From Faunimonas pinastri (GTDB lineage Bacteria; Pseudomonadota; Alphaproteobacteria; Rhizobiales; Afifellaceae): a stretch of DNA of 64,000 nt. The notes under the pieces were generated by a model. The model was not told the DNA's origin, made no database searches, and saw only the letters and a program-made list of their open reading frames with translations. Positions 39,328-50,318 of the stretch are shown here, in pieces; position 1 is the stretch's first letter, and every line of letters starts with the position of its first letter. The stretch covers positions 1 through 64,000 of the forward strand of contig NZ_FOFG01000008.1 in the NCBI RefSeq assembly GCF_900110915.1. Direction: 5' to 3'. A program made the position numbers and the translations under genes.

Positions 39328-40152
39328 TCAGCCTCTTTCTGTCGCGGCGGTGCCAAAATGCACGTCGCCCGCACTGATTGTTTTTCTCCCGCCCTCATCC
39401 GTCATCACGATGAGGCGGCCGTCGTCGTCGATCGTCTCGAAAATGCCCCTGAGCACTTCGTTTCCCTGCCGCACGGCCACCGGTGCGCCCAGGCCGGCCG
39501 CGCGCTTCAGCCATGCCGCCCGAATAGCGCCGAAACCTCGTCCGCAATCCCACACACGCTCGCGCGCGACCCACGCATCCGTCAGCACCCGGAGAAGCGA
39601 TTCCGCCGTCACATCGGCGCCAAGCCCCTGCAGCGAAGCCGCGGGATACGGCAGATCGGCCGGAGCATGCGCGACATTGACGCCGATGCCGACGACGACG
39701 GCTTGTCGGCCGGACGGCGCTGCCGTTCCCTCCAGCAGGATGCCGGAAACCTTGGCCGCGCCTGCCAGCACGTCGTTCGGCCATTTCAAGCGAAAGCGGC
39801 TGCCCTCTGCGCCGTCGTTTCCGTCCAGCGCCATCAGCGTGGAGACATCGGGAGCACATGCGCCGAGCGCGTCACTCAACGCGAGCCCCGCGACGAAGCC
39901 CAGCGTGGCGGCCATTTCGGCAGGCGCATCCGGTACCAGCAACAGGCTGACGGCCAGATTGCCCTCCGGGCTCTGCCAGTGGGAGCCACGTCGCCCCCGC
40001 CCATCCGTCTGCCTGTGCGAGGTTATCCAGAGTCGGCCCCGATCACCCGCGCGGGCCCGAGCCAACGCTTCGGCGTTGGTTGAGCCCACGGTATCCAAAA
40101 CATCGAGGCGATAGCCGTCGGCCATAGCCGAAGGCCCGAGCGTGAAAGTCAT
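39328..40152 (-). CDS. birA: Biotin--[acetyl-CoA carboxylase] ligase
   Basis: Attaches biotin to the carrier protein of acetyl-CoA carboxylase and other carboxylases. The 274-residue protein is the monofunctional type, without the N-terminal repressor domain of E. coli BirA. The biotinyl-AMP loop GRGRRGSHW and the KWPNDV motif are present, followed by a small C-terminal SH3-like domain (GIFETIDDDGRLIV). It lies three bases after nuoN and abuts rnj, a conserved order downstream of nuo in Hyphomicrobiales. Confidence 0.94.
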   Translation of the reverse strand: MTFTLGPSAMADGYRLDVLDTVGSTNAEALARARAGDRGRLWITSHRQTDGRGRRGSHWQSPEGNLAVSLLLVPDAPAEMAATLGFVAGLALSDALGACAPDVSTLMALDGNDGAEGSRFRLKWPNDVLAGAAKVSGILLEGTAAPSGRQAVVVGIGVNVAHAPADLPYPAASLQGLGADVTAESLLRVLTDAWVARERVWDCGRGFGAIRAAWLKRAAGLGAPVAVRQGNEVLRGIFETIDDDGRLIVMTDEGGRKTISAGDVHFGTAATERG

Positions 40153-40155
40153 GCC

Positions 40156-41592
40156 CTAGAAGAAGCTCTTGGCGGCAATCCCCGCAGCCACCACCAGCGG
40201 CGACATGAAGAACAGGAAGAACAGCGCGAAGATGCCGGACAGGCCGAGCACGGCGCGAAGTTCCACGGGTGCCGGCTCGAAGGCATGCTCCGGTTCATCG
40301 AAATACATGATCTTCACGATGCGGAGATAATAGAAGGCACCGACGACGCTGCTCAGGACGCCGATCACCGCAAGGGTGAAGAGGTTCGCCTGGATCGCCG
40401 CCAGAAACACGTAGTACTTCGCGAAGAAGCCGGCCAGCGGCGGAATGCCCGCCAGCGAGAACATCAGCGCCGCGAAAACGAAGGCCACCAGCGGCTGGGA
40501 GCGCGCCAGTCCGGCCAGCGATGCCACGTCCTCAACCATTTCGCCATTGCGGCGCATGGACAGGATGCAGGCGAACGCGCCCAGCGTCATGCTCATGTAG
40601 ATGACCATGTAGAGGATCACGCCCTGCACGCCCTGGGCGGAGCCGGCGGACAGGCCGACCAGCGCATATCCCATGTGACCGATCGAGGAATAGGCCATCA
40701 GGCGCTTGATGTTGCGCTGGCCGATAGCCGCGAACGAACCGAGCACCATGGAGCAGACGGAAATGAAGACGATCACCTGCTGCCAGTCGGCCGTGATCGG
40801 GCGGAACGCCTCCTCGACCACGCGGACCAGCAGCGCCATGGCGGCGAGCTTCGGCGCGGAGGCGAAGAAGGCGGTCACGGCGGTCGGGGCGCCCTCGTAA
40901 ACGTCGGGCGTCCACATGTGGAACGGCACGGCGGAGATCTTGAAGGCGACGCCGGCCAGCAGGAAGACCAACCCGATCACGAGGCCGAGCGAACGGCCGT
41001 GCACCAGCATCGAGGCAATGCCATCGAACTGAGTATGCCCGGTGAAGCCGTAGACCAGCGACGCGCCGTAAAGCAGCATGCCGGACGAGAGCGCGCCCAG
41101 CACGAAGTACTTCAGGCCCGCTTCGGTGGAGCGCGCGTTGTCGCGATGGATGGCCGCCACGACGTAGGCCGCGAGCGACTGCAGTTCCAAGCCGAGATAG
41201 AGGCTGATCAGGTCGCTCGCCGAAATCATCAGCAGCATGCCGATCGTGCCGATCAGGATCAGCACCGGGTATTCGAACCGCTCGAAGCCCTCACGCCGGG
41301 AGTAAGTCACCGACATTGAGATGGCGAAGCCGGAGCCTGCGAGCGCCGCGATCTTCATGAAGCGGGCAAAGGCGTCGAGCTTGAAGCTGCCGCCGAAGGT
41401 CGTGGCTGCCGGCGATACAGCCGCCACGATCACGATTGCAACGATCAGCAGAAGCACCGCGAGCACCGTCACCGTGCGGGTGGAGCGTTCCCCCCTGATC
41501 ACGCCGAAGACCAGCAGCAACATCGCGCCGACCGCGAGGACGATCTCCGCCAGAGCCGGCGAGAGATTTGGAAAGACAGCAACATCCATCAT
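40156..41592 (-). CDS. nuoN: NADH-quinone oxidoreductase subunit N
   Basis: One of the three antiporter-like proton-pumping subunits of complex I. The 478-residue polytopic protein has about 14 membrane helices. It contains the conserved Lys/Glu helices of the family, for example [21 protein letters not shown] and [24 protein letters not shown] lies five bases before the ATG. It is the last nuo gene, 17 bases after nuoM, and is followed by birA. Confidence 0.96.
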   Translation of the reverse strand: MMDVAVFPNLSPALAEIVLAVGAMLLLVFGVIRGERSTRTVTVLAVLLLIVAIVIVAAVSPAATTFGGSFKLDAFARFMKIAALAGSGFAISMSVTYSRREGFERFEYPVLILIGTIGMLLMISASDLISLYLGLELQSLAAYVVAAIHRDNARSTEAGLKYFVLGALSSGMLLYGASLVYGFTGHTQFDGIASMLVHGRSLGLVIGLVFLLAGVAFKISAVPFHMWTPDVYEGAPTAVTAFFASAPKLAAMALLVRVVEEAFRPITADWQQVIVFISVCSMVLGSFAAIGQRNIKRLMAYSSIGHMGYALVGLSAGSAQGVQGVILYMVIYMSMTLGAFACILSMRRNGEMVEDVASLAGLARSQPLVAFVFAALMFSLAGIPPLAGFFAKYYVFLAAIQANLFTLAVIGVLSSVVGAFYYLRIVKIMYFDEPEHAFEPAPVELRAVLGLSGIFALFFLFFMSPLVVAAGIAAKSFF

Positions 41593-41609
41593 GGGAGCCT
41601 CGAAATCCG

Positions 41610-43127
41610 TCAGCGCGCCAGAAGCGCAGTCTTCGGAGCGCTGCTGTCGAGCGCCGCCTGATATTGGGAAACCAGATGCTCGACCGCCGGCCCGGTCACC
41701 TTCATGATCGGCTGCGGATAAATGCCGAACAGGATGGTGAGCACGATCAGCGGAATCAGGATCGCCTTTTCCCGCACGCTCATGTCGAGGATGCTCTTCA
41801 GAGCGTCCTTGTCGAGCACCCCGAAGACCACGCGCCGGTAAAGCCAGAGCGCGTAGGCCGCGGAGAAGATGATCCCGGTCGTGGCGAAGACCGCCACCCA
41901 GGTATTGGCACGGAAGGTGCCGACCAAGGTCAGGAACTCGCCCACGAAGCCCGAGGTGCCGGGCAGACCGACATTCGCCATGGTGAAGAGCAGGAAGGTG
42001 AAGGCATAGACCGGCATCCGGTTCACAAGCCCGCCATAGGCCGCGATCTGGCGCGTGTGCATCCGGTCATAGATCACGCCGACGCAGAGGAAGAGCGCGC
42101 CCGAAACCAGGCCGTGCGACAGCATCTGGAAGATGGCGCCCTGCACGCCCTGCGTGTTCGCCGCGAAGATACCCATCGTCACGAAGCCCATATGGGCCAC
42201 CGACGAATAGGCGATCAGCTTCTTCATATCCTCCTGCATCAGCGCGACGAGGGAGGTGTAGATGATGGCGACCACAGAGAGCGTGTAGACCAGCGGCGCA
42301 AAGTACTCGCTCGCCAGCGGGAACATCGGCAGCGAGAAGCGCAGAAAGCCGTAGCCGCCCATCTTCAGGAGCACGGCGGCCAGGACCACCGAGCCCGCCG
42401 TCGGCGCCTCGACGTGCGCGTCGGGAAGCCAGGTATGAACCGGCCACATCGGCATCTTGACCGCGAAGGACGCGAAGAAGGCGAGCCACAGCCACATCTG
42501 CATGTGCGCCGGGAACTGGTGGGTCATCAGGTCCGGGATGTAGGTCGTGCCGGCCTGCCAGTACATCGCCATGATCGCCAGCAGCATCAAGAGCGAGCCC
42601 AGCAGCGTGTAGAGGAAGAACTTGAAAGCCGCATAGACCCGGCGCGGGCCGCCCCAGACGCCGATGATCAGGAACATCGGGATCAGCCCGGCTTCGAAGA
42701 ACACGTAGAAGAGAACGATGTCGAGCGCGCAGAAGACGCCGATCATCATGCTTTCCATGATCAGGAAGGCGATCAGATATTCCTTCAGCCGATGCTCGAT
42801 GGAGCGCCAGCTCGCCAGGATGCAGAGCGGCATCAGGAACGTCGACAGGATGACGAACAGCATGGAGATGCCGTCCACGCCCATCCGGTAGGACATGAAG
42901 CCGCCCGCCCAGTTGGCCTGCTCGACGAACTGGAAGCCGGGATTAGCGCTATCGAACCCGGTCCAGATGAGGATCGAGACCAGGAAGGTCAGCACGGTCG
43001 TCGCCAGGGCGACGCTGCGCAGGTTCCGCCGCGCCGCCTCGCTGTCGCCGCGGATCAGGAAGAACATGATCGCGGCGCCGATGAGCGGCAGAAAGGTTAC
43101 GGTCGAGAGGATCGGCCAGGTTTGCAT
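41610..43127 (-). CDS. nuoM: NADH-quinone oxidoreductase subunit M
   Basis: Antiporter-like membrane subunit of complex I. The 505-residue protein has about 14 helices, including [20 protein letters not shown] and [20 protein letters not shown], the family's proton-channel helices with the conserved Lys and His. GAGG lies nine bases before the ATG. It sits 12 bases after nuoL. Confidence 0.96.
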   Translation of the reverse strand: MQTWPILSTVTFLPLIGAAIMFFLIRGDSEAARRNLRSVALATTVLTFLVSILIWTGFDSANPGFQFVEQANWAGGFMSYRMGVDGISMLFVILSTFLMPLCILASWRSIEHRLKEYLIAFLIMESMMIGVFCALDIVLFYVFFEAGLIPMFLIIGVWGGPRRVYAAFKFFLYTLLGSLLMLLAIMAMYWQAGTTYIPDLMTHQFPAHMQMWLWLAFFASFAVKMPMWPVHTWLPDAHVEAPTAGSVVLAAVLLKMGGYGFLRFSLPMFPLASEYFAPLVYTLSVVAIIYTSLVALMQEDMKKLIAYSSVAHMGFVTMGIFAANTQGVQGAIFQMLSHGLVSGALFLCVGVIYDRMHTRQIAAYGGLVNRMPVYAFTFLLFTMANVGLPGTSGFVGEFLTLVGTFRANTWVAVFATTGIIFSAAYALWLYRRVVFGVLDKDALKSILDMSVREKAILIPLIVLTILFGIYPQPIMKVTGPAVEHLVSQYQAALDSSAPKTALLAR

Positions 43128-43139
43128 ATCTTTCGATCC

Positions 43140-45251
43140 TCAGCGCGTGAACATCATCCACGTGACCAGGAGGGCGACGCCCACCAGCATCACGAAGGCA
43201 TAGTGATACAAGTACCCGGTCTGCAGGCGCACCACGCGGTTGGTGATGTCCAGCACACGGGCGGAGACGCCGTTCGGGCCGAGGCCGTCGATCAGCCAAC
43301 CGTCGCCCCTCTTCCACAGGAAGCGGCCGATCCACATGGCCGGACGCACGAAGATCCGGTCGTAGAGTTCGTCGAAGTACCACTTGTTGAAGAGGAAGCG
43401 GTGCAGCCCCTGGTGCTCGCGGGCGAGTTCCGCCGGAACGCGCGGGTTCGCGATGTAGAACCAGAAGGCCACGAGGAAACCGATCACCATTTCCACGAAC
43501 GGCAGCGAGCTTACCCAGAACGGCGTGTGCTCCATGGCTTCGCGGATCTCGTTGCCCTCGCCCAGCACCAGCGCATGCTTCCAGAAGGCGCCGTAGCCCC
43601 CTTCCACGAAGTAGCCGATACCGAGGACACCGGCGAGCAGCGCGCCGATGGACAGCACGTAGAGCGGAACCAGCATGATCTGCGGGCTCTCGTGGACATG
43701 ATCCTGTACTTCCTGCGACGAGCGGGGCGCGCCGTGGAAGGTCATGAAGATCAGCCGCCAGGAATAGAAGGAGGTGAAGATCGCCGCCACGTTCAGGAGC
43801 ACGAAGGCGAAGCCGCCGACATTGCCGCCGAATGCGTAGGTGGACTCGATGATCGCGTCCTTCGAATAATAGCCCGCCGTGAATGGGAAGCCCGTCAACG
43901 CCAGCGTACCGATGATCATCGCCACGTAGGTGATCGGGATCTTCTTGCGGAGGCCGCCCATCTTCCGCATGTCCTGTTCGTCGGAGACGGCATGGATCAC
44001 CGCGCCCGCGCAGAGGAACAGCAGCGCCTTGAAGAAGGCGTGCGTGAAGAGGTGGAACACCGCGACCGACGGCGCGCCTACGCCCAGAGCTGCGAACATG
44101 TAGCCGAGCTGCGAACAGGTCGAGTAGGCGATCACGCGCTTGATGTCGTTCTGCACGAGCCCGATCGTGGCGGCGAAGAAGGCCGTGAACGCCCCGATCA
44201 CCGTGATCACCATGAGCGCGGTGGGCGCGAAGGCGAAGATCGGCGACAGACGCGCCACCATGAAGACGCCGGCGGTGACCATTGTTGCCGCATGGATCAG
44301 CGCGGATACGGGCGTCGGCCCCTCCATGGCGTCCGGCAGCCAGGTATGCAGCGGCACCTGCGCGGACTTGCCCATCGCGCCCATGAAGAGCAGCAGGCAG
44401 GCGACTGTGATCGCCGCCTGGCCGCTGAAATCATGACCGAAGATGTGCAGGGCTGCGCTGCTGCCGGCGACCGCGCCGACATTGCCGAACACGGTGTCGA
44501 AATCGATCGAGCCGAACAGCACGAAGATGGAGAAGATGCCGAGTTCGAAGCCGAAGTCGCCGACGCGGTTCACGATGAAAGCCTTCATCGACGCGGAATT
44601 GGCGGATGGGCGATGATACCAGAAGCCGATCAGCAGGTACGAAGCGAGACCCACGCCTTCCCAGCCGAAGAACATCTGCAGGAAGTTGTTGGCCGTCACC
44701 AGCATCAGCATGGCGAAGGTGAAGAGCGACAGATAGGCAAAAAACCGCGGCCGGTTCGCGTCGTGGCTCATGTACCCGATGGAATATAGGTGCACGAGCG
44801 TCGACACGGTGTTGACGACCACCAGCATGACGACTGTCAGCGTGTCGATGCGGAGCGTCCAGTCGGCAACCAGATTGCCGGAATGAACCCAGGACAGCAC
44901 CGGCACGGTAAAGAGTTCATGCGAACCGACGCCGACGCGGAAAAAGGCCACCCAAGACAGGATCGCGCTGACGAACAGCAGGGCCGTGGTGACGATCTCG
45001 GCGGCCCGGGAACCGACGGCTGCCGGCACGTGATGGTCATGCGGTTCGTGGTGCGCGACATGGACCGCGGCCGCATCGCCGTGGACAGACGGGGCGCCAT
45101 GGCCATGCTCCGAACCGACGGCATCCGTGACGTGATCCTCGTCGCCGTGGCCCGTTTCACCACCGGGGTGACGGCCGGCCGCGCCGAAGATCGTGATCAG
45201 CCCCGCGAGAATCGCGCCGAGCAGCGGAAGAAAGACGATTGCTGAATACAC
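43140..45251 (-). CDS. nuoL: NADH-quinone oxidoreductase subunit L with histidine-rich insertion
   Basis: Distal proton-pumping subunit of complex I with the lateral piston helix. The 703-residue protein has [20 protein letters not shown] and [20 protein letters not shown] in the antiporter core and a long C-terminal extension. Between membrane helix 1 (about 1-25) and the next (about 84-105) lies an unusual loop, residues 27-80, with 12 histidines and many acidic residues. Most NuoL proteins have a short loop here, so this is an insertion of unknown role, possibly metal-binding. The start is a GTG at 45251, three bases after the nuoK stop. Confidence 0.95.
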   Translation of the reverse strand: MYSAIVFLPLLGAILAGLITIFGAAGRHPGGETGHGDEDHVTDAVGSEHGHGAPSVHGDAAAVHVAHHEPHDHHVPAAVGSRAAEIVTTALLFVSAILSWVAFFRVGVGSHELFTVPVLSWVHSGNLVADWTLRIDTLTVVMLVVVNTVSTLVHLYSIGYMSHDANRPRFFAYLSLFTFAMLMLVTANNFLQMFFGWEGVGLASYLLIGFWYHRPSANSASMKAFIVNRVGDFGFELGIFSIFVLFGSIDFDTVFGNVGAVAGSSAALHIFGHDFSGQAAITVACLLLFMGAMGKSAQVPLHTWLPDAMEGPTPVSALIHAATMVTAGVFMVARLSPIFAFAPTALMVITVIGAFTAFFAATIGLVQNDIKRVIAYSTCSQLGYMFAALGVGAPSVAVFHLFTHAFFKALLFLCAGAVIHAVSDEQDMRKMGGLRKKIPITYVAMIIGTLALTGFPFTAGYYSKDAIIESTYAFGGNVGGFAFVLLNVAAIFTSFYSWRLIFMTFHGAPRSSQEVQDHVHESPQIMLVPLYVLSIGALLAGVLGIGYFVEGGYGAFWKHALVLGEGNEIREAMEHTPFWVSSLPFVEMVIGFLVAFWFYIANPRVPAELAREHQGLHRFLFNKWYFDELYDRIFVRPAMWIGRFLWKRGDGWLIDGLGPNGVSARVLDITNRVVRLQTGYLYHYAFVMLVGVALLVTWMMFTR

Positions 45252-45254
45252 GCT

Positions 45255-45563
45255 TCAGCCCTTCATCAGGTTGATGTCTTCCACGGCGATGGAGCCGCGG
45301 TTTCGATAGAAGACGACGAGGATGGCAAGGCCGATGGCGGCCTCGGCGGCGGCGACCGTCAGCACGAGAAGCGCGAAGATCTGTCCCGCGAGGTCGTGCA
45401 GGAAGGCCGAGAAGGCGATCAGGTTGATGTTGACCGCGAGCAGGATGAGCTCCACCGACATCAGGATGATGATCACGTTCCTGCGGTTCAGGAAGATGCC
45501 GAACACGCCCAGGGTGAAGAGCACGGCGGCAACCGTAAGATAATGTCCGAGACCGATGGTCAT
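45255..45563 (-). CDS. nuoK: NADH-quinone oxidoreductase subunit K
   Basis: Small membrane subunit of complex I, 102 residues with three helices. Helices 2 and 3 each carry the conserved membrane Glu of the proton path ([16 protein letters not shown] and [20 protein letters not shown]). It starts two bases after nuoJ and is followed by nuoL after three. Confidence 0.97.
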   Translation of the reverse strand: MTIGLGHYLTVAAVLFTLGVFGIFLNRRNVIIILMSVELILLAVNINLIAFSAFLHDLAGQIFALLVLTVAAAEAAIGLAILVVFYRNRGSIAVEDINLMKG

Positions 45564-45565
45564 CC

Positions 45566-46180
45566 CTAGATCCCCCTGCCCGACTTGACCTGAACGACTT
45601 CGACCGCACTTGCCGGATTACGCGCGACCTGGTTGGCGATGGACTGGCGGCGCACCGTCTCGCGATGACGCAGCGTCAGCACGATCGCCCCGATCATCGC
45701 GACGAGAAGGATCAGCCCGGAAACCTGGAAGAAGAAGAGGTAGCGCGTATAGAGCACCGCGCCGATGGCGGCGATGTTCGACACCTGCTCCAGCGGCGGG
45801 ATCGGCGCCGCGGCCCCGGCGCTCACCTCGGGAGAGATCACCACCCCTCCCAGCACCGTCACCAGCTCAACCAGCAGGATCAGACCGATCACCGCGCCGA
45901 CCGGCAGATATTGCAGCACGCCCTGTCGCAACTCTCCGAAGTCGATATCCAGCATCATGACGACGAAAAGGAACAGCACCGCCACAGCGCCGACATAAAC
46001 GACCACAAGGATCATCGCCAGGAACTCGGCGCCCAGAAGGATGAAGAGCCCGGCCGCGTTGAAGAAGGCGAGGATCAGGAACAGGACGGAATGAACGGGA
46101 TTGCGTGACGAGATCACCATGAAGGCCGATGCCACGGTCACGATCGAGAAGATGTAGAAGAAGATCGGCTGGAGGATCAT
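45566..46180 (-). CDS. nuoJ: NADH-quinone oxidoreductase subunit J
   Basis: Membrane subunit of complex I, 204 residues and five helices. FVVMMLDID ends helix 3 and the pi-bulge helix is recognisable in [18 protein letters not shown]. The ATG at 46180 gives the family start [11 protein letters not shown]. The frame is open back to 46336, but that part crosses a stem-loop and the nuoI 3' end. nuoI lies 104 bases upstream, the longest gap between membrane subunit genes here. Confidence 0.96.
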   Translation of the reverse strand: MILQPIFFYIFSIVTVASAFMVISSRNPVHSVLFLILAFFNAAGLFILLGAEFLAMILVVVYVGAVAVLFLFVVMMLDIDFGELRQGVLQYLPVGAVIGLILLVELVTVLGGVVISPEVSAGAAAPIPPLEQVSNIAAIGAVLYTRYLFFFQVSGLILLVAMIGAIVLTLRHRETVRRQSIANQVARNPASAVEVVQVKSGRGI

Positions 46181-46243
46181 TGTGCGTTCCGCAGCTGTGG
46201 CCGTGTGGTGAATGCGACGCAGGCCGCAGGTTTCATAACCAAG

Positions 46244-46283
46244 CCTTGTTGTCGCGTCCACCGGTTGAGGCGCGACAACAAGG
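46244..46283 (-). other. Perfect 13-bp intercistronic stem-loop between nuoI and nuoJ
   Basis: CCTTGTTGTCGCG (46244-46256) pairs with 46271-46283 around a 14-base loop. On the - strand it starts one base after the nuoI stop codon and is not followed by T residues. Position and stability suggest an mRNA processing or stabilising element that could set different levels for the upstream and downstream nuo genes. Confidence 0.7.
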
Positions 46284-46284
46284 T

Positions 46285-46776
46285 CTACCGGTAGGGCGCG
46301 TCGAGCGAGATGTTGCGGGCGATTTCCCGCTCCCACCGATCGCCGTTATCGAGCAGCCGTTCCTTGTCGTAGTAGAGTTCCTCGCGCGTTTCCGTCGCGA
46401 ACTCCATGTTCGGCCCCTCCACGATCGCATCGACCGGGCAGGCCTCCTGGCAGAAGCCGCAATAGATGCACTTCACCATGTCGATATCGTAGCGAACGGT
46501 GCGGCGGGTGCCGTCGTTGCGACGCGGTCCGGCCTCGATGGTGATCGCCTGCGCCGGGCAGACAGCCTCGCAAAGCTTGCACGCGATGCAGCGTTCCTGC
46601 CCGTTCGGATAGCGGCGCAACGCGTGCTCGCCGCGGAAGCGCGGGCTCTGCGGCATCTTCTCGAAGGGATAGTTGATCGTCGGCTTCGGCTTGAAGAAAT
46701 ACCGCATGGCTAGCGCCAGAGCGGAGAAGAACTCCTTCAGCAGTACCGAATTGACGCTCTGCGCCAGACTGGCCAT
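46285..46776 (-). CDS. nuoI: NADH-quinone oxidoreductase subunit I
   Basis: Carries iron-sulfur clusters N6a and N6b in the connecting arm of complex I. The 163-residue protein has an amphipathic N-terminus and two 4Fe-4S motifs: Cys63, 66, 69, 73 and Cys103, 106, 109, 113. GGAGG five bases upstream fixes the ATG at 46776; a TTG 12 bases earlier is rejected. It abuts the small membrane gene upstream. Confidence 0.97.
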   Translation of the reverse strand: MASLAQSVNSVLLKEFFSALALAMRYFFKPKPTINYPFEKMPQSPRFRGEHALRRYPNGQERCIACKLCEAVCPAQAITIEAGPRRNDGTRRTVRYDIDMVKCIYCGFCQEACPVDAIVEGPNMEFATETREELYYDKERLLDNGDRWEREIARNISLDAPYR

Positions 46777-46777
46777 G

Positions 46778-46990
46778 TCAGCCTCCAAATTTTCCTGTGA
46801 CGGCCGCCCCCACGAGGCTGCCGATCACAGGATAGATCACCAGTTGTGCCCAGCGCAGCCAGTTCAGCGCGCGTGGACCGCGTCCGGTCTCCTCCCGCGC
46901 TTTGGCGCGCCGGAGAAAGATGCCGAACAGAACGAACTCGACCGCCGCGAAGCAGAACCCGACGAGGGCTCCGATATCGACGGCCGACAT
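46778..46990 (-). CDS. Small two-helix membrane protein inserted in the nuo operon
   Basis: A 70-residue protein I do not recognise. It has two hydrophobic segments, at about residues 7-25 and 46-65, joined by a basic loop ([14 protein letters not shown]). It starts one base after the nuoH stop and ends one base before the nuoI start, so it is translated from the nuo message. It is not one of the 14 core subunits. It could be an accessory or assembly factor for complex I, but position is the only evidence. Confidence 0.75.
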   Translation of the reverse strand: MSAVDIGALVGFCFAAVEFVLFGIFLRRAKAREETGRGPRALNWLRWAQLVIYPVIGSLVGAAVTGKFGG

Positions 46991-46991
46991 A

Positions 46992-48053
46992 TCAGCCCGC
47001 AGTCGGGACGCCGCCCCAACCCGTCAGCTGCAGGACCAGCGCCACCACCACGACGGAGGCAAGCGAGATCGGCAGGAAGACCTTCCACCCCAGGCGCATC
47101 AGCTGATCGTAACGGTAACGTGGCACGATCGCCTTCACGATGCCGAACATGAAGAAGACGAAGCAGCCTTTCAGCACGAACCAGATGATGCCCGGAACCC
47201 AGGTGAACGGAGCGAAGTTCAGCGGCGGCAGCCAGCCACCCAGGAACAGCACCGTCGTCAGCGAGCACATCAGGACGATGGCGACGTATTCGCCGAGCAT
47301 GAACAGCAGATACGGGGTGGAGGAATATTCCACCATGTAGCCGGCAACCAGTTCCGATTCCGCTTCAGGCAGGTCGAAGGGCGGCCGGTTCGTCTCGGCC
47401 AGAGCCGAGATGAAGAACAGGATGAACATCGGGAACAGGCTGAGCCAGTGCCAGTCAAGGAACGTATTCGGCAGGCCGAGCATCGTGCCGAGACCGACCT
47501 GCTGCGACAGCACGATGTCGCTGAGGTTCAGCGAACCGACGCAAAGGAGGACGGTGATGATGATCAGGCCGATGGACACCTCGTAGGACACCATCTGCGA
47601 AGCCGAGCGGATCGCGCCGAGAAAGGCGTATTTCGAGTTCGACGCCCAGCCGCCCATGATCACGCCGTACACCTCGAGCGAGGAGATGGCGAAGACGTAA
47701 AGGATGCCGACATTGATGTTCGCCACCACCCAGCCCGGAGCGAAGGGGATCACCGCCCAGGCCGAGAGCGCCAGCACGGAGGACACCAGCGGCGCCAGCA
47801 GGAAGATCGCCTTGTTCGCGGGCGCCGGAATGACCGGCTCCTTCAGCACGAACTTCAGGAGATCCGCAAACGACTGCATCAGGCCGAACGGCCCGACGAC
47901 GTTGGGACCGCGCCGGATCTGGACGGCGGCCCAGATCTTGCGATCGCCATAGAGCAGGAACGCGACGCAGACCAGCAGGACCACCATCACGACAAGGCTT
48001 TCGACCACCATCAGGAGGCCGGGAATGAGATAACCGCCAACGAAACCGTGCAT
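46992..48053 (-). CDS. nuoH: NADH-quinone oxidoreductase subunit H
   Basis: Heel subunit of complex I that helps form the quinone cavity. The 353-residue protein has eight or nine helices. It contains [21 protein letters not shown] in the first loop and [21 protein letters not shown], the conserved acidic loop facing the quinone site. GGAG lies six bases before the ATG. It follows nuoG by 12 bases. Confidence 0.97.
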   Translation of the reverse strand: MHGFVGGYLIPGLLMVVESLVVMVVLLVCVAFLLYGDRKIWAAVQIRRGPNVVGPFGLMQSFADLLKFVLKEPVIPAPANKAIFLLAPLVSSVLALSAWAVIPFAPGWVVANINVGILYVFAISSLEVYGVIMGGWASNSKYAFLGAIRSASQMVSYEVSIGLIIITVLLCVGSLNLSDIVLSQQVGLGTMLGLPNTFLDWHWLSLFPMFILFFISALAETNRPPFDLPEAESELVAGYMVEYSSTPYLLFMLGEYVAIVLMCSLTTVLFLGGWLPPLNFAPFTWVPGIIWFVLKGCFVFFMFGIVKAIVPRYRYDQLMRLGWKVFLPISLASVVVVALVLQLTGWGGVPTAG

Positions 48054-48065
48054 TGTCTGCTCCGC

Positions 48066-50171
48066 CTATTCGGCAGCTTCGGCGCGCGGCCCGAGGTGAA
48101 GGGCCGAACATTCGGCCATTACCTTCGAAGCTCGTGCGATCGGATTGGTGAGATAGAAATCCTGGACCGGATTGACGAAACTGGCGCCTTCCAGCGATCC
48201 GCCCGCCGCGCCGGCGAGGCGAGCGATATCGGCGGGGCTGCCGAGCGCGATCTCGTCGACCGCCGCCATGTGCGGATGCGCGGAATAAAGCCGGGCACGC
48301 AACTGGGCGAGGGAGTCGAACGGCAACGTCTGGCCGAGCACGGCGGAAAGCGCGCGCAGGATGGACCAGTCTTCGCGGGCATCGCCGGGCGGGAACGCGG
48401 CGCGGTTCGCCACCTGCACGCGGCCTTCCGTATTGACGTAGGTGCCACTTTTTTCCGTATAGGCGGCACCTGGGAGGATCACGTCGGCGCGATGCGCGCC
48501 CGCATCTCCATGCGTGCCGATATACACGACGAAGCTCTGGTCGAGCGCCGCCATTTCGAACTCGTCGGCGCCGAGCAGGAACATCACGTCCAGTTCGCCA
48601 CGTCCGGCGCCCGCCAGCATCGCACCGGCGCCCGAGCCGCCCTGCCCCGGCACGAAGCCAATGTCGAGTCCGCCGACGCGCGACGCGGCGGTGTGGAGGA
48701 TGTTGAGACCGTTCCAGCTCTCGCCGTTCGCGCCGACGTCGGCGGCGAGCTTGGCCACTGCGCGAAGCAAAGCCGCGCCGTCGCCGCGCGTGAGTGCCCC
48801 TGCGCCGAGAATGATCATCGGCCGCTCGGCGTTCTTCAACACGTCGAGGAAGGGCAGTTCCCCGGAAGCCAGGCGCGACAGCGTGTCGGCGCCGGCACCC
48901 AGGTAATCGTGGCCGTAGGTGAGATCCGCAGCCTCTCCAATCACCGCGACCGGCATGCCGGTCAGGCGCCAATGCTTGCGGATTCTCGCATTTAAAACAG
49001 GAGCTTCCCGGCGCGGGTTGGAGCCGATGATGAGGAGCGCGTCCGCTGCCTCAATGCCCTCTACCGTCGAGTTGAAGAGGTAGCTCGCGCGCCCGTCGGC
49101 CGGATCGAGCGCAACGCCATCCTGGCGGCAGTCGATGTTGGCGGACCCGAGCGCTTCCATCAAGAGCTTCAGCGCGAACATCTCCTCGACCGTCGCCAGA
49201 TCGCCGGCGATCGCGCCGATGCGGCTCGGCGACGCAGCGCCCACGCGCTCGGCGATGGCGGCGAAGGCCTCGTTCCAGGACGCAGGACGCAGGCGACCGT
49301 CAACGCGGACATAGGGCTTGTCGAGACGCTGGGTGCGCAGGCCATCGACGATGAAGCGGCTTTTGTCGGAGATCCACTCCTCGTTGACGCCCTCATGCAG
49401 GCGCGGCAGCACGCGCATGACTTCCCGACCGCGCGCATCGACGCGGATGTTGGAGCCGAGCGCGTCCATGACGTCGATGGACTCGGTCTTGGTCAGTTCC
49501 CAGGGCCGAGCCTTGAAGGAATAGGGATAGGAGGTCAGCGCGCCGACCGGGCAGAGATCGATCACGTTGCCCTGGAGCTCGGACGTCATCGCCTGCTCCA
49601 GATAGGTGGTGATCTCCATGTCCTCGCCGCGGCCGATCGCGCCAAGCTCCGCAACGCCAGCGACTTCCGTCGTGAACCTCACGCAGCGCGTGCACTGGAT
49701 GCAGCGGTTCATGATCGTCCGCACGAGCGGACCGATATACTTGTCCTCCACCGCGCGCTTGTTCTCGTGGAAGCGCGAGGTGTCGACGCCGTAGGCCATC
49801 GCCTGGTCCTGCAGATCGCACTCGCCGCCCTGGTCGCAGATCGGGCAATCAAGCGGATGGTTGATGAGGAGGAACTCCATCACACCTTCCCGCGCCTTCT
49901 TCACCATGGGCGACCTGGTCAGCACTTCCGGCGGCTCGCCGTTCGGGCCGGGGCGGCAATCGCGCACGCCATAGGCGCAGGAAGCCACCGGCTTGGGCGC
50001 GCCCTTCAGCTCGACAAGGCACATGCGGCAATTGCCGGCGATCGACAACCGCTCATGGAAACAGAAACGGGGGATCTCGGCGCCGCCCTCCTCGCACGCC
50101 TGCAGCAGCGTGTAGTGGGCCGGCACCTCGACTTCCTTGCCGTCGACCTTGATCTTGCGCAGATCAGCCAT
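48066..50171 (-). CDS. nuoG: NADH-quinone oxidoreductase subunit G
   Basis: Large iron-sulfur subunit of the peripheral arm. The protein has 701 residues. The N-terminal 2Fe-2S domain has Cys37, 48, 51 and 65. A His/Cys motif ([18 protein letters not shown]) and a 4Fe-4S motif ([10 protein letters not shown]) follow, then a molybdopterin-oxidoreductase-like domain without cofactor. ATG 50171 is preferred to an overlapping GTG at 50174. A 144-base gap without visible features separates it from nuoF. Confidence 0.96.
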   Translation of the reverse strand: MADLRKIKVDGKEVEVPAHYTLLQACEEGGAEIPRFCFHERLSIAGNCRMCLVELKGAPKPVASCAYGVRDCRPGPNGEPPEVLTRSPMVKKAREGVMEFLLINHPLDCPICDQGGECDLQDQAMAYGVDTSRFHENKRAVEDKYIGPLVRTIMNRCIQCTRCVRFTTEVAGVAELGAIGRGEDMEITTYLEQAMTSELQGNVIDLCPVGALTSYPYSFKARPWELTKTESIDVMDALGSNIRVDARGREVMRVLPRLHEGVNEEWISDKSRFIVDGLRTQRLDKPYVRVDGRLRPASWNEAFAAIAERVGAASPSRIGAIAGDLATVEEMFALKLLMEALGSANIDCRQDGVALDPADGRASYLFNSTVEGIEAADALLIIGSNPRREAPVLNARIRKHWRLTGMPVAVIGEAADLTYGHDYLGAGADTLSRLASGELPFLDVLKNAERPMIILGAGALTRGDGAALLRAVAKLAADVGANGESWNGLNILHTAASRVGGLDIGFVPGQGGSGAGAMLAGAGRGELDVMFLLGADEFEMAALDQSFVVYIGTHGDAGAHRADVILPGAAYTEKSGTYVNTEGRVQVANRAAFPPGDAREDWSILRALSAVLGQTLPFDSLAQLRARLYSAHPHMAAVDEIALGSPADIARLAGAAGGSLEGASFVNPVQDFYLTNPIARASKVMAECSALHLGPRAEAAE

Positions 50172-50318
50172 CACTCTTCACCCGTCCCTGGCGAGCGGTG
50201 CAGAGCGGCCCAAAGGCATCGCGCTGACCCCCGCAACTTGCATCCAGCCTTCCGCGCCGACCCTTGCCGACGGAAAGACCGAGACATTCTGCGGCCGCGC
50301 TTCCGCGACCGCCCCGGC

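Noticed and set aside
41568-44789. 1073-codon open frame on the + strand
   Set aside because: It lies antisense to nuoM and nuoL, which have clear conserved domains. GC-rich codon use leaves the antisense frame open, and the composition (Arg/His/Gln-rich, no domain) is typical of a shadow.
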